Source: a virus
Virus record (IMG/VR): IMGVR_UViG_3300025030_000294
Location: 1 to 34,921 of that record
Strand: one strand, 5' to 3'
DNA: 34,921 nucleotides
Shown: in pieces, positions 1 through 7,337 of the stretch
Layout of the letters: each line of letters begins with the position of its first letter
Numbering within the stretch: the first letter of the stretch is position 1
Made by a program: the position numbers and the translations under genes
Notes under the pieces: generated by a model
Seen by the model: only the letters and a program-made list of their open reading frames with translations
The model's database searches: none
Told to the model about the DNA's origin: nothing

Positions 1-1
1 T

Positions 2-535
2 TCTCGAATGAAGAGTATTGCTAAGAAGCGGTGTAAAAACACATCTCTTGATGCAGATGATCTCTTTCAAAAGCTTGCCGTTGCAAGTTGGAAAATATAC
101 AAGAGATATGGTTCAGACAATTTGAATGAAGTTCTTGGTGTTGCAATCAATCGTACTATTATTGATCACTGGCGCACTACACAAAAGCCCTTTGAAAAAT
201 ATCCTCACGAGTCTCTTACTGAAGATCACTACAATTTGTCTATTACTGATCCTGTGACCTCAGAAGATGTGATTGACCTTCTCTTCGATATTGCCCACAG
301 AACAGGGAATTTAACGGCTGTACGCCTTATTAGAGCCTTTGTTAACCCCAACAAACTTCAGTTGGAACAAGAAAGAGGCAAGCTTACTTGGCAAAAAGTC
401 TATCAATTCGTAGGAATAACGGATAATGAAAGACGAAGTGCCTTCAAGCTACTTAGAAAAGCGTTTTTAACAAGGTATCCTGAAAATACTGAACAAATCG
501 TTTCCAAGAGTGAGTACCATGAAGAACCTATTTGA
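2..535 (+). CDS. Sigma-70-like factor, 5' end cut by window
   Basis: The reading frame is open to the window edge, and an ATG at 8 is available, so the true start probably lies upstream. Near the N-terminus the pattern DADDLFQ, followed by an aromatic helix and AINRTIIDHWR, resembles sigma-70 region 2, where DxxDLxQ and a closing arginine are typical. The C-terminal third (LTWQKVYQFVGITDNERRS) could be a region-4-like helix-turn-helix, but this is weak. A sigma factor would direct host RNA polymerase to phage promoters. The stop overlaps the next gene. Loss of the first helix fits truncation by the window rather than a short protein. Alternative: another helical DNA-binding protein. Confidence 0.5.
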   Translation, partial: SRMKSIAKKRCKNTSLDADDLFQKLAVASWKIYKRYGSDNLNEVLGVAINRTIIDHWRTTQKPFEKYPHESLTEDHYNLSITDPVTSEDVIDLLFDIAHRTGNLTAVRLIRAFVNPNKLQLEQERGKLTWQKVYQFVGITDNERRSAFKLLRKAFLTRYPENTEQIVSKSEYHEEPI

Positions 536-1151
536 AGAACTGGACATTGAAGGACTCTATGGGCTATGTCAAGATGACAAAGCACGTGTTGAGTGTTTAC
601 GAGCACAAATCGGTTTGTTTGCTTCCACACGTGGTTTCTCGGAAGCGTTGTTAAAATTTATGAAACTTCATAATGTTACTATAGGTGAAGGTTTAAGACC
701 AAGTAGCCCGATTCAGCTTGAAATGCAAACCCCAGAAGAACAGGAGACAGTCAGTATGGCAAAGAACGAAGTCAATTACGAACTTGCAGGCGCGTTGGCT
801 CTTTTGATCCCAAAGATCATCGAAGAGCTTACCGAAAATGGAAAAATCAGCCTCAAGTTCGACGGCGAAACGCTCGATGTGGGCGACAAGAAAGAAAAAT
901 CCGACAAGAAGGACAAACCGGAAAAGCCGGAAAAGTCCGACAAGAAGGACAAAAAGAAACTCGGTGGTTTGACTCAAAAAGAGTTTGAGGAAGAACTCGC
1001 TGATGGCGGCAAGTACGAAGACACGGATGAACTCGCAGAATTTTGCGAAGAGAACGATGTCACGTGGAACAAGCATGACAAGGAAAGTCTCAACCGTAAG
1101 CGGATGATCAAAGCCGCATACGAGAAGATGGGATGGGAATTGCCTGAATAA
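519..1151 (+). CDS. Lysine-rich protein with internal start
   Basis: I do not recognise this protein of about 210 residues. ATG 519 is preferred over the in-frame GTG at 510 because AAGAG at 506-510 sits eight bases upstream of it. The first 80 residues are ordinary. Then comes a region beginning MAKNEVNYELAGAL, a low-complexity stretch of DKK/EKP/SDKK repeats, and a compact acidic C-terminus ending in GWELPE. An excellent Shine-Dalgarno lies in front of the internal ATG at 756, so a second product of about 131 residues is likely. Codon choice changes at about 756, with many more C- and G-ending codons, as in the phage's capsid gene. The stop codon sits in the loop of a hairpin. Confidence 0.75.
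   Translation: MKNLFEELDIEGLYGLCQDDKARVECLRAQIGLFASTRGFSEALLKFMKLHNVTIGEGLRPSSPIQLEMQTPEEQETVSMAKNEVNYELAGALALLIPKIIEELTENGKISLKFDGETLDVGDKKEKSDKKDKPEKPEKSDKKDKKKLGGLTQKEFEEELADGGKYEDTDELAEFCEENDVTWNKHDKESLNRKRMIKAAYEKMGWELPE
742..758 (+). promoter_or_regulatory. Internal ribosome binding site and ATG
   Basis: AGGAGA at 742-747 is followed after eight bases by ATG 756-758, in frame with the surrounding gene. The spacing and strength are better than those of the upstream start at 519, so a shorter in-frame product of about 131 residues is expected. The change in codon choice at the same point supports real initiation here. Confidence 0.65.
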
Positions 1152-1159
1152 CAGGCAAT
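1139..1159 (+). other. Hairpin around the stop codon
   Basis: ATTGCCTG at 1139-1146 pairs perfectly with CAGGCAAT at 1152-1159. The five-base loop AATAA contains most of the stop codon of the preceding gene. There is no T-run after it, so it is more likely an mRNA 3' stabiliser or processing site than an intrinsic terminator. Confidence 0.6.
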
Positions 1160-1187
1160 CACATTTATATCGGCTCGGCATGTTGTA

Positions 1188-1221
1188 ACACTTCCCGGCT
1201 CCTCAGAAGTTGGGGAAGTGT
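1188..1221 (+). other. 9-bp perfect hairpin before tRNA-like element
   Basis: ACACTTCCC at 1188-1196 is perfectly complementary to GGGAAGTGT at 1213-1221, with a 16-base loop. It lies seven bases before the tRNA-like element. No T-tract follows, so intrinsic termination is not indicated. It could mark an RNA processing boundary. Confidence 0.55.
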
Positions 1222-1228
1222 GAAAGAA

Positions 1229-1335
1229 GGGGATGTATATCAATCGGCAGAACTGTGGTAGCCTGAGCTTGTGGTTTTAATAGTCCACATGATGACAGTA
1301 TCGTAGTGTTGTAGGTTCGAGTCCTACCATCCCTT
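1229..1335 (+). tRNA. tRNA-like element, over-long, possibly degenerate
   Basis: The 3' half is clearly tRNA-like. GTAGG, loop TTCGAGT, CCTAC at 1311-1327 form a canonical T-arm. The next seven bases CATCCCT pair with GGGGATG at 1229-1235 (one G-U) as an acceptor stem. The 5' half contains a D-loop-like AATCGGCAGA. The element is 107 bases long, longer than normal even for class II tRNAs. The middle holds TGTGG/CCACA (1270-1274 and 1285-1289) around a ten-base loop with TTTTAATA, and ACTGT/ACAGT pairs around that. No seven-base anticodon loop with a clean five-pair stem can be drawn, so the anticodon is not assigned. CCA is not encoded. It may be a tRNA with an insertion, a pseudo-tRNA or a tRNA-mimicking RNA. 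Confidence 0.45.
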
Positions 1336-1378
1336 CAAAGTATTTTGTTTTAAAAGTTATAACAACGAGGATATGACA

Positions 1379-2278
1379 ATGATTCCAATGTCATGTTTAA
1401 ATGTTACTGATCTCTATTTGCAGACGATGAATTTCATGCAACAAGGTGCGGATCACACACCGGAAAGAGGACAGTATTCTCTCAGCAATATTTGTGCTCA
1501 GGTTGCCTATCCTGAGCACTTTGCATTACAGTTGGATTGGTTGGCCGATGATCTCCCTATGGTATTCAGTACGGCACTCAAACGGATAACCTCTAATGAA
1601 CAATTGCGGAGACACTACACCTGTGGTGATCAGTTGTACTCTGCAATTCAAGAATTAAAAGCAAGACCCTTCAAATCCGTACACCTGTTGGAAGAAACAT
1701 GGGCTTCCTACAATGTTCAATTAGTTCCAACAGACGGGGATTACACGGTTGAGATTGCCAGTTTCATTTATGACGCTGATCTTTTCGGAAGTTGGGATGT
1801 CTACATGGAACTGTGCTTTCAATATGTCCTTATGCACGTTCTATGTACAGAATTAAAGAAGGAAACGGGAGTTGTTACATTCTTCCCCGGAAAGCTTATT
1901 GCACTCTTTGGACAAATAAAAGTCACAGATTCAGAGTACAAATTTATCTGTGACAGCATACAGCAATATCAAAAGGACTTTGGAAGAGAAAGTTCCGACT
2001 GGATGAGACAACTTACGATGGAACAGCCTGAAGAAATATCTCTTCCTTATGGGTCACTTGTCTCTCTGGTTGAAAATGTTCTAAGAGGTGGAACACTCAA
2101 TTTGAGAACAGAAGATGATATTACACAAGCACCAAAAAGTGTTTGTCTTCTTCCCTCATTGAATGTTTCACAAGCAAGAGAAGATGCTTACCACCTCATT
2201 ATGAAATCAGGCATTTCGGGGATGCTGGCAACGAACCTTCATAGGTGGTTGGATACACGCTTTCCCAATGAAAATTAA
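1379..2278 (+). CDS. Thymidylate-synthase-like protein lacking catalytic Cys
   Basis: About 299 residues. ATG 1379 is chosen over 1373 because GAGG at 1367-1370 is then eight bases away. The middle aligns by eye to thymidylate synthase: DQLYSAIQELKARP followed by a W-ending strand matches the DQxxxxxxxLKxxPxSR block, and YDADLFGSWDVYMEL, then a long helix, ETGVVTFFPGKL and LFG match the R-S-x-D...PFN...GDTHLY region. The expected Pro-Cys-His nucleophile segment has no cysteine, and the terminal D-x-H-x-Y is not kept. Asp stands where thymidylate synthase has the pyrimidine-selecting Asn, as in dCMP hydroxymethylases. The fold assignment is inference. If right, it is a pseudoenzyme or binding protein next to the replication genes. 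Confidence 0.45.
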   Translation: MIPMSCLNVTDLYLQTMNFMQQGADHTPERGQYSLSNICAQVAYPEHFALQLDWLADDLPMVFSTALKRITSNEQLRRHYTCGDQLYSAIQELKARPFKSVHLLEETWASYNVQLVPTDGDYTVEIASFIYDADLFGSWDVYMELCFQYVLMHVLCTELKKETGVVTFFPGKLIALFGQIKVTDSEYKFICDSIQQYQKDFGRESSDWMRQLTMEQPEEISLPYGSLVSLVENVLRGGTLNLRTEDDITQAPKSVCLLPSLNVSQAREDAYHLIMKSGISGMLATNLHRWLDTRFPNEN

Positions 2279-2468
2279 ATACGAGAAATGCAACAACTCG
2301 TTGCATGCAGACTTCAAAAATACAAGTCTACAAGTATTTGTCTTCTTGAATCCTAAACTGTGGGAATGGATTCCAAGAGGACACGTTCTGCCCTTCAAAA
2401 TTGGTTTCGGAAGAGAGTTCGGCCCTATTGTTCTCGTAACTCCTGATCATGAAGATTCGTTGCGTTAA
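2268..2468 (+). CDS. Small protein of unknown function
   Basis: A 66-residue product, not recognised. Its ATG overlaps the end of the upstream gene and its stop lies 20 bases into the polymerase gene, so translation is probably coupled on both sides. There is no strong Shine-Dalgarno of its own. The sequence starts MKIKYEKCNNSLH and ends with a hydrophobic stretch (GPIVLVTPD). No domain motif is visible. Confidence 0.55.
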   Translation: MKIKYEKCNNSLHADFKNTSLQVFVFLNPKLWEWIPRGHVLPFKIGFGREFGPIVLVTPDHEDSLR

Positions 2469-4887
2469 GTGTCCACTACATGAGTTTGCACATACAAACT
2501 GTATGGATGGTTCTGGAGAGGAACACCCTACAGTTGTTTTTGTAGGGGAAGCACCGGGTCGTAATGAAGATGAACAGGGGATACCCTTTGTTGGAGAGTC
2601 TGGAACATTGTTGCGAAGAATGGTTGAGATCGCAAATGGGGAAGAGTGGCCTGTTTATTATACTAATGCAGTACGTTGTCGGCCACTGAACAACAAAACA
2701 CCGGAAGCAGGAACAATAAGAAAATGTAACTGGCATCTCCGGGAAGAGTTGAAACGGTTAAACCCAGATATTGTTGTTCCTTTAGGATCAGTTGCCTTAA
2801 AAGCGTGTTTGGATGTTAAGAGTATTAAGAGAGCGAGAGGACGTAAGATTGTAAAAGATGGAACAATCTTCTTTCCTACTTGGCATCCTTCATTTGTTAA
2901 AAGAAACAAATTGAAAGAGGGAAAGTCTCCTGTAGAAAAAGAGTTCATTGAAGACCTTTCTGCCCTATTTGACCCTTCTATTTTTGAAGAAGCCAATGCA
3001 GATATAAAAACTGTAACTCTTCAAGAGGCTTATAATTATTTAAAGCAGTTCCCCGCATGGGCCTTTGACTTGGAAACAAATACAAAGGACATGTTTCGTA
3101 AGGATGCGAAGATTCTCTGTTGTTCCTTCTCTGCCGAAGATGATAAAGCCCTTGTTGTTGATCTTCAATTGACAAGAGACAGCGACAGTGAAGAAGACTT
3201 AGAAAAGATTGCTTGGCTCAGAAAAATATTTGCTCTGGATGCAGAACAGATCGCACAGAATGGAATGTTTGACTGTCAGTTTCTTTTCGTTCTGCTCAAT
3301 ATTTGGTGTGAACATTGGACATGGGACACGATGTACCTCTGTTACACTGATGATGAGAAAGCACCACTCGGATTAAAAGCACAGACTGCAAAATACATCC
3401 CAAAGTATGCAGGGTACGAACAAGAACTACATCAACAGTTGAAGGTTAAAGAAGATGATGTTGAATTTGTTATAGGCGGATATGAGGGAGTAGACATTGC
3501 AATTTTGCATAAATACTGTGGGATGGATTCTGTCGTTGCCTTCTTGATGTGGAAATATTGGTTGAAGAAGTTGGAAGAGACAGGTGCAGATGATGATGGG
3601 GTATGTTGGGGGACAGGAGTAAGCAGACTGGATTACTATCGAAATGTACTTCACCCCTGTATTATTACGTTACTCCGCATGCAGATCAATGGTTGTCATA
3701 TTGACATTGATCGAGCACAGACAATTCAAGAGAAATTGGAAGCGGAAGTTGCTGTTGCTAAGAAAACTCTTTGGAACTTTTCAGCTATAAAGAAGTTTGA
3801 AAAGGAAAATGGGGAACTCAATCTCAACAGTTCCCGGCAAAAAGCAGAACTTCTTTTCAAGTTTCAACATCTGAAAGCGAAGAAATTTACCAAAGGGAAA
3901 GCTCCTGCTGTTGATGCTGAAACATTGAAACTCCTACATGATCCTCTTGCGGATGCGTTAATAAACTTCTCACAGTTAAGAAAGTTACAAACAACGTATT
4001 CTGGGGAGGCGTTGAAGGAATGGATTCGTGATGATGATCTTGTTCATTCAAGTTTCGGATTCTTTGCCGCTAATGGACGATTAACAAGTAGTAACCCTAA
4101 TCTTCAGAATATCCCAAATCCGAAACTGAAGAAGGGCAAAGACTTTAACATACGATCTCTTTTTACTTCTCGTTTTGATGGTGGGGAAATTATATCGGCT
4201 GACTATAAGCAATTCGAGTTGCGAGTCTTTGCGATCTTTACAGAGTGTGAAATGCTCATGCGGGTTTTCCGTAAAGGAGGTGATCCTCACAGATTAGTTG
4301 CCGCAAAGATAAAGGGGTGTAAATTAGAAGAAGTTGCTGATGGTGAAAGAGAAGATGCAAAGAGGGTTAACTTCGGAGTTCTGTATGGCGAGGGTGCAGA
4401 AGGCTTAGATGAGCGACATGGAAAGGGTGTTCAATATTGGAGGGATTACATCACAGATTGGACAAAAGCTGTTCCTGAGATCATTGAATACCGAAAGATC
4501 ATTAAGTTTGAACTGAGAACAAAGGGATTCATTGAAGCACCATCGGGAGCAAGACGTTATTTCCCTGATTACAGTCGGGCCAGCAAAAAAGATCAAGCAG
4601 GAATGGAAAGACAAGCAGGAAATCACCCTGTTGCCAATGCCGCTAATGTTATAAATCTTATAAGTGGAAATCGTGTCGTTGCTTATTTATTGAAGCATAA
4701 TTATAGAACACTGCTGATCAACTTTATTCATGACTGTAACCTTTTTGACAATCACCCAAGTGACCCTGAAACGCTTTTCCTTCACATTAAATATATCATG
4801 GAACATCCAAACATACAATGGTTGACATTGCCAACCCCTGTTGACATATCTTGTGGTAAGTCATGGGGTGAAGCAGTAGAAATCTAA
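2449..4887 (+). CDS. Uracil-DNA glycosylase-DNA polymerase I fusion
   Basis: An 812-residue replicative polymerase with a repair domain at its front. Residues 1-175 are a family-4 type uracil-DNA glycosylase: cluster-type cysteines C5, C8, C77, C93, motif GEAPGRNED at 33-41 and TWHPS at 144-148. Residues about 200-370 are a DEDD 3'-5' proofreading exonuclease (D207, E209, N271, D275, Y356, D360). Residues about 390-812 are family A polymerase: motif A SADYKQFELR with D585 and E590; motif B with R634, K638, F642, Y646; motif C HDC at 761-763. Motif C usually reads HDE, so Cys763 is unusual. All other key residues are present, which suggests all three activities. It is followed at 13 bases by the ssDNA-binding protein gene. 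Confidence 0.95.
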   Translation: MKIRCVKCPLHEFAHTNCMDGSGEEHPTVVFVGEAPGRNEDEQGIPFVGESGTLLRRMVEIANGEEWPVYYTNAVRCRPLNNKTPEAGTIRKCNWHLREELKRLNPDIVVPLGSVALKACLDVKSIKRARGRKIVKDGTIFFPTWHPSFVKRNKLKEGKSPVEKEFIEDLSALFDPSIFEEANADIKTVTLQEAYNYLKQFPAWAFDLETNTKDMFRKDAKILCCSFSAEDDKALVVDLQLTRDSDSEEDLEKIAWLRKIFALDAEQIAQNGMFDCQFLFVLLNIWCEHWTWDTMYLCYTDDEKAPLGLKAQTAKYIPKYAGYEQELHQQLKVKEDDVEFVIGGYEGVDIAILHKYCGMDSVVAFLMWKYWLKKLEETGADDDGVCWGTGVSRLDYYRNVLHPCIITLLRMQINGCHIDIDRAQTIQEKLEAEVAVAKKTLWNFSAIKKFEKENGELNLNSSRQKAELLFKFQHLKAKKFTKGKAPAVDAETLKLLHDPLADALINFSQLRKLQTTYSGEALKEWIRDDDLVHSSFGFFAANGRLTSSNPNLQNIPNPKLKKGKDFNIRSLFTSRFDGGEIISADYKQFELRVFAIFTECEMLMRVFRKGGDPHRLVAAKIKGCKLEEVADGEREDAKRVNFGVLYGEGAEGLDERHGKGVQYWRDYITDWTKAVPEIIEYRKIIKFELRTKGFIEAPSGARRYFPDYSRASKKDQAGMERQAGNHPVANAANVINLISGNRVVAYLLKHNYRTLLINFIHDCNLFDNHPSDPETLFLHIKYIMEHPNIQWLTLPTPVDISCGKSWGEAVEI

Positions 4888-4900
4888 GGAGATCAAACTT

Positions 4901-5635
4901 ATGAAAGTCTCGCTCGGAAGTGACTCCCATCCATCCGGTAAGGGTAAAAAGACAGCAAAGGATACTAAGCTGGATCGCACTGAACTCATGCAACAGGAAC
5001 TCGATGACCTCAAAACAGCGTCAGGCGACTTCTATCAGTGGAAAGAAGGAAAGAATATGATTCGTATTCTTCCTCCTGTTGAAGGAACAAAACTTTGGTA
5101 CTCTCGTGGGCACTATCACTATCGTATTGGCCCGGAAAGTCGTACAATTGCTTGTCCCAACAAGATCAATGGTGATAAATGTCCAATCTGTGAGAAGGCT
5201 GAAGACATGAAGAATAAAGGTACTGAGCGATCTAAGAAGATTGCAAAGCACCTTTACCCGAAAATTCGTATCTTTGCCAATGGTTATGTTATCGGAACTG
5301 GAACACGTGTTCTTGCTTTCGGTCGCAAAGTCTTTGAGAGCCTCTTGGGGTATTTCGTTGACCCTGAGTGGGATGACCTTGATGATATTGTAAAAGGCAG
5401 AAATATCAACATTCATCGTGAAGGATCGGGCTTGAACACGAAGTACGAAATTCGGCCCAATCCCAAAGCACGTCCATTGGAAGACATGGTGGATGATGTT
5501 GATGCGATCCTCGATGCTCGTAAGGATTTGCGGGACTATACGGAATGCTTGCCTTACGAAGATATTGAGGAACTTCTTGAAGCAACAGACCTTGATGCTT
5601 TGACAAAGAGCAACAAGCCGGAAAAGCAAGACTAA
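4901..5635 (+). CDS. gp32-like single-stranded DNA-binding protein
   Basis: 244 residues. After a flexible basic N-terminus come FYQWKEGKNMIRILPP and a zinc-finger-like set H71/H73, C85, C94, C97, with GDKCPIC. This spacing is close to the His-Cys-Cys-Cys zinc site of T4 gp32. The C-terminus is acidic with repeated D/E, as in replication ssDNA-binding proteins that recruit partners. The start is fixed by TAAGGAGAT, whose TAA is the stop of the polymerase gene. It lies between polymerase and flap endonuclease, so it should coat single-stranded DNA at the fork. Assignment rests on motif and context. Confidence 0.85.
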   Translation: MKVSLGSDSHPSGKGKKTAKDTKLDRTELMQQELDDLKTASGDFYQWKEGKNMIRILPPVEGTKLWYSRGHYHYRIGPESRTIACPNKINGDKCPICEKAEDMKNKGTERSKKIAKHLYPKIRIFANGYVIGTGTRVLAFGRKVFESLLGYFVDPEWDDLDDIVKGRNINIHREGSGLNTKYEIRPNPKARPLEDMVDDVDAILDARKDLRDYTECLPYEDIEELLEATDLDALTKSNKPEKQD

Positions 5636-6603
5636 TGATCAAAGTTCTCTTTCACACCAAAGAGAAACGCACACCAGAGCGGATTCTGGTTGTAGATGGC
5701 AATCCTCTTATCTACCGTGCGTTTGGAGTGCATGACACACTTTCCACGGATGGTAAGAAGACAGGTGGGTTGTATGGGATGGTCGAAATTCTGGTAAACT
5801 TGATAGACAGTTCTATACAACCCACCTCCGTTTACATTGTTTGGGATGATCAAACTCCTAATTGGAGGAGGAAAATTTGTTCTGAATACAAATCAGGACG
5901 GAGAGCAAAGACCCCTGAAGAGTTTGAACATAAAGCAGATATTAACAGACAGGTAACAGAGGGTGTTAAAATGATGAAACACCTCCCTGTTAGGCAGTGG
6001 CAGTGGCCGGGGTTGGAAGCTGATGACCTCGCATTTTGGATCACGCGAAGAATGTATGGGGGTATTGACCGTTATTTAAATGACAACATCATTCCACCTA
6101 ACTTTACACTGGCTACCATAGACAGGGATTGGTTACAACTGGTTCGATGGGATGTTGATGTTTATTTAACTGATATTGATGAAACGGTGACTGTTGAAAA
6201 CTTCAGAGATTTCGATTGCAAACAGAAACCGAGGGGGTTGTCTCTTGGAGATTTTGTAAGATACAAGTGTCTTATTGGTGATAGTAGCGACAGTTTACAG
6301 GGGATTCCTCAAATAGGCCCGAAAAGAGGACTGCCGATTATTTATGCTACCCAAAGTTATGACGATCTCATTGATGCTGATGATCGTATCTTAAAGAACT
6401 TTGAACTCATTGAACGAAACCAAATGCTAATGGACTTAGCACTTTTTCCCTATACAAAGGACTTGGATACTGCACTGTCCATTTCCCCATTGCCAACAGT
6501 TGATTATGACTGGCTGTATAAATTCTTTGTCAAGAATCGGTTTCTTAGCTTTATAGGTGAATGGGACAGACTGCAACGTATCTTTAATACTTTAAAAGTG
6601 TGA
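5635..6603 (+). CDS. 5'-3' exonuclease / flap endonuclease (FEN)
   Basis: 322 residues. Metal-binding blocks are visible in order: ILVVDGNPLIYRAF near residue 17, WDDQTPNWRR, GLEADDLAFW, ATIDRDWLQL, and GDSSDSLQGIPQIGPKR, the last being the helix-hairpin-helix of FEN enzymes. It would remove RNA primers and flaps during lagging-strand synthesis, a job done by a domain of bacterial Pol I that the phage polymerase upstream lacks. The ATG overlaps the stop of the ssDNA-binding protein gene (TAATG), so the two are probably translationally coupled. Confidence 0.9.
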   Translation: MIKVLFHTKEKRTPERILVVDGNPLIYRAFGVHDTLSTDGKKTGGLYGMVEILVNLIDSSIQPTSVYIVWDDQTPNWRRKICSEYKSGRRAKTPEEFEHKADINRQVTEGVKMMKHLPVRQWQWPGLEADDLAFWITRRMYGGIDRYLNDNIIPPNFTLATIDRDWLQLVRWDVDVYLTDIDETVTVENFRDFDCKQKPRGLSLGDFVRYKCLIGDSSDSLQGIPQIGPKRGLPIIYATQSYDDLIDADDRILKNFELIERNQMLMDLALFPYTKDLDTALSISPLPTVDYDWLYKFFVKNRFLSFIGEWDRLQRIFNTLKV

Positions 6604-6604
6604 A

Positions 6605-6868
6605 ATGACAACACTCCCTGCACAAACACATCCTGAGTTAAGAAAAGATGAACTCTTTCTCACGAACTCAAATGAGACAAACTACATGCCGATAAAGCGT
6701 ATCTTTAACAGTGCGCGTATGGGTGTGATTGCATACAACGACAAAGGGGAGCATCTTCGGTATGATCTGGGACTTTTCCCTGTCTTCGTCAACAAATGGG
6801 ACTTTGAACAAAATAAGGCACTCCTTGAAGAAAATCCTATTGCGTGGCAGTGGGAGAGCACATGGTAA
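6605..6868 (+). CDS. Small protein of unknown function
   Basis: 87 residues, not recognised. It starts one base after the FEN stop and ends inside the start region of the next gene, so it belongs to the same operon. The protein is soluble, with a tryptophan-rich end (WQWESTW) and no visible motif. Confidence 0.65.
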   Translation: MTTLPAQTHPELRKDELFLTNSNETNYMPIKRIFNSARMGVIAYNDKGEHLRYDLGLFPVFVNKWDFEQNKALLEENPIAWQWESTW

Positions 6869-7089
6869 TAGGTTATGTATTAGACTCAGGTGAAGTGATC
6901 TGTGTTTCATGTTTTGAGGAGCTTGATGTTATAGAACGTGAAACTATTAACAGAGAGCCTATACACTCTGAAGACTCTACTAAAGCTATGGAACAAGCTG
7001 TCCGTGATGGAAAACAATATTTTATTACAGGTTTCTTTAAATGCAGGGATTGTGATACGTTTTTACGAACTGATATAGCTGTTATCTAA
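6862..7089 (+). CDS. Small zinc-ribbon-like protein
   Basis: 75 residues from ATG 6862, which has GGGAGA close upstream; an in-frame GTG at 6844 is an alternative. Two Cys pairs, CVSC near residue 14 and CRDC near 63, suggest a small zinc ribbon. The start overlaps the preceding stop. Function unknown; such proteins often bind nucleic acid or RNA polymerase, but nothing here shows that. Confidence 0.6.
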   Translation: MVIGYVLDSGEVICVSCFEELDVIERETINREPIHSEDSTKAMEQAVRDGKQYFITGFFKCRDCDTFLRTDIAVI

Positions 7090-7091
7090 TA

Positions 7092-7337
7092 ATGCTTAAC
7101 ATTCATTCAATCTTTCTTCTTTACGAGGAAAAGGGATTTGTAGTTACACCGTTTCGTAACGGGTTTTGTTTATCCTCTACATCTTTACATATAGTAAGTG
7201 CTTATAATAATCGTAATACTAACAACGTAGAATCGGTTTCTTATTGTGTTTATAAAAGAGGAAGTGGGCTGTTGGGGTGCATTGAAAAGGCAACAAAGAT
7301 TATTGATGACTTTGAAAAAGAATTAACCCTCTTATGA
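7092..7337 (+). CDS. Small protein of unknown function
   Basis: 81 residues, two bases after the previous stop and overlapping the methyltransferase start by four bases. The first half is hydrophobic and aromatic, the C-terminus is a charged helix (KIIDDFEKELTLL). No motif recognised; operon context is the support. Confidence 0.6.
   Translation: MLNIHSIFLLYEEKGFVVTPFRNGFCLSSTSLHIVSAYNNRNTNNVESVSYCVYKRGSGLLGCIEKATKIIDDFEKELTLL

Noticed and set aside
693-1181. 162-codon minus-strand frame opposite the lysine-rich gene
   Set aside because: It mirrors a Lys/Glu-rich low-complexity gene, giving a Phe/Leu/Val-rich shadow product; no ribosome binding site is seen.
1270-1289. Ochre-suppressor anticodon in the tRNA-like RNA that would read through TAA 19078
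   Set aside because: TTA can be found in the loop, but no valid seven-base anticodon loop forms and other genes use TAA as a normal stop, so this would be over-reading.
5021-5629. 202-codon minus-strand frame opposite the ssDNA-binding protein
   Set aside because: It lies fully inside a gene with clear motifs, and its product has no recognisable features.
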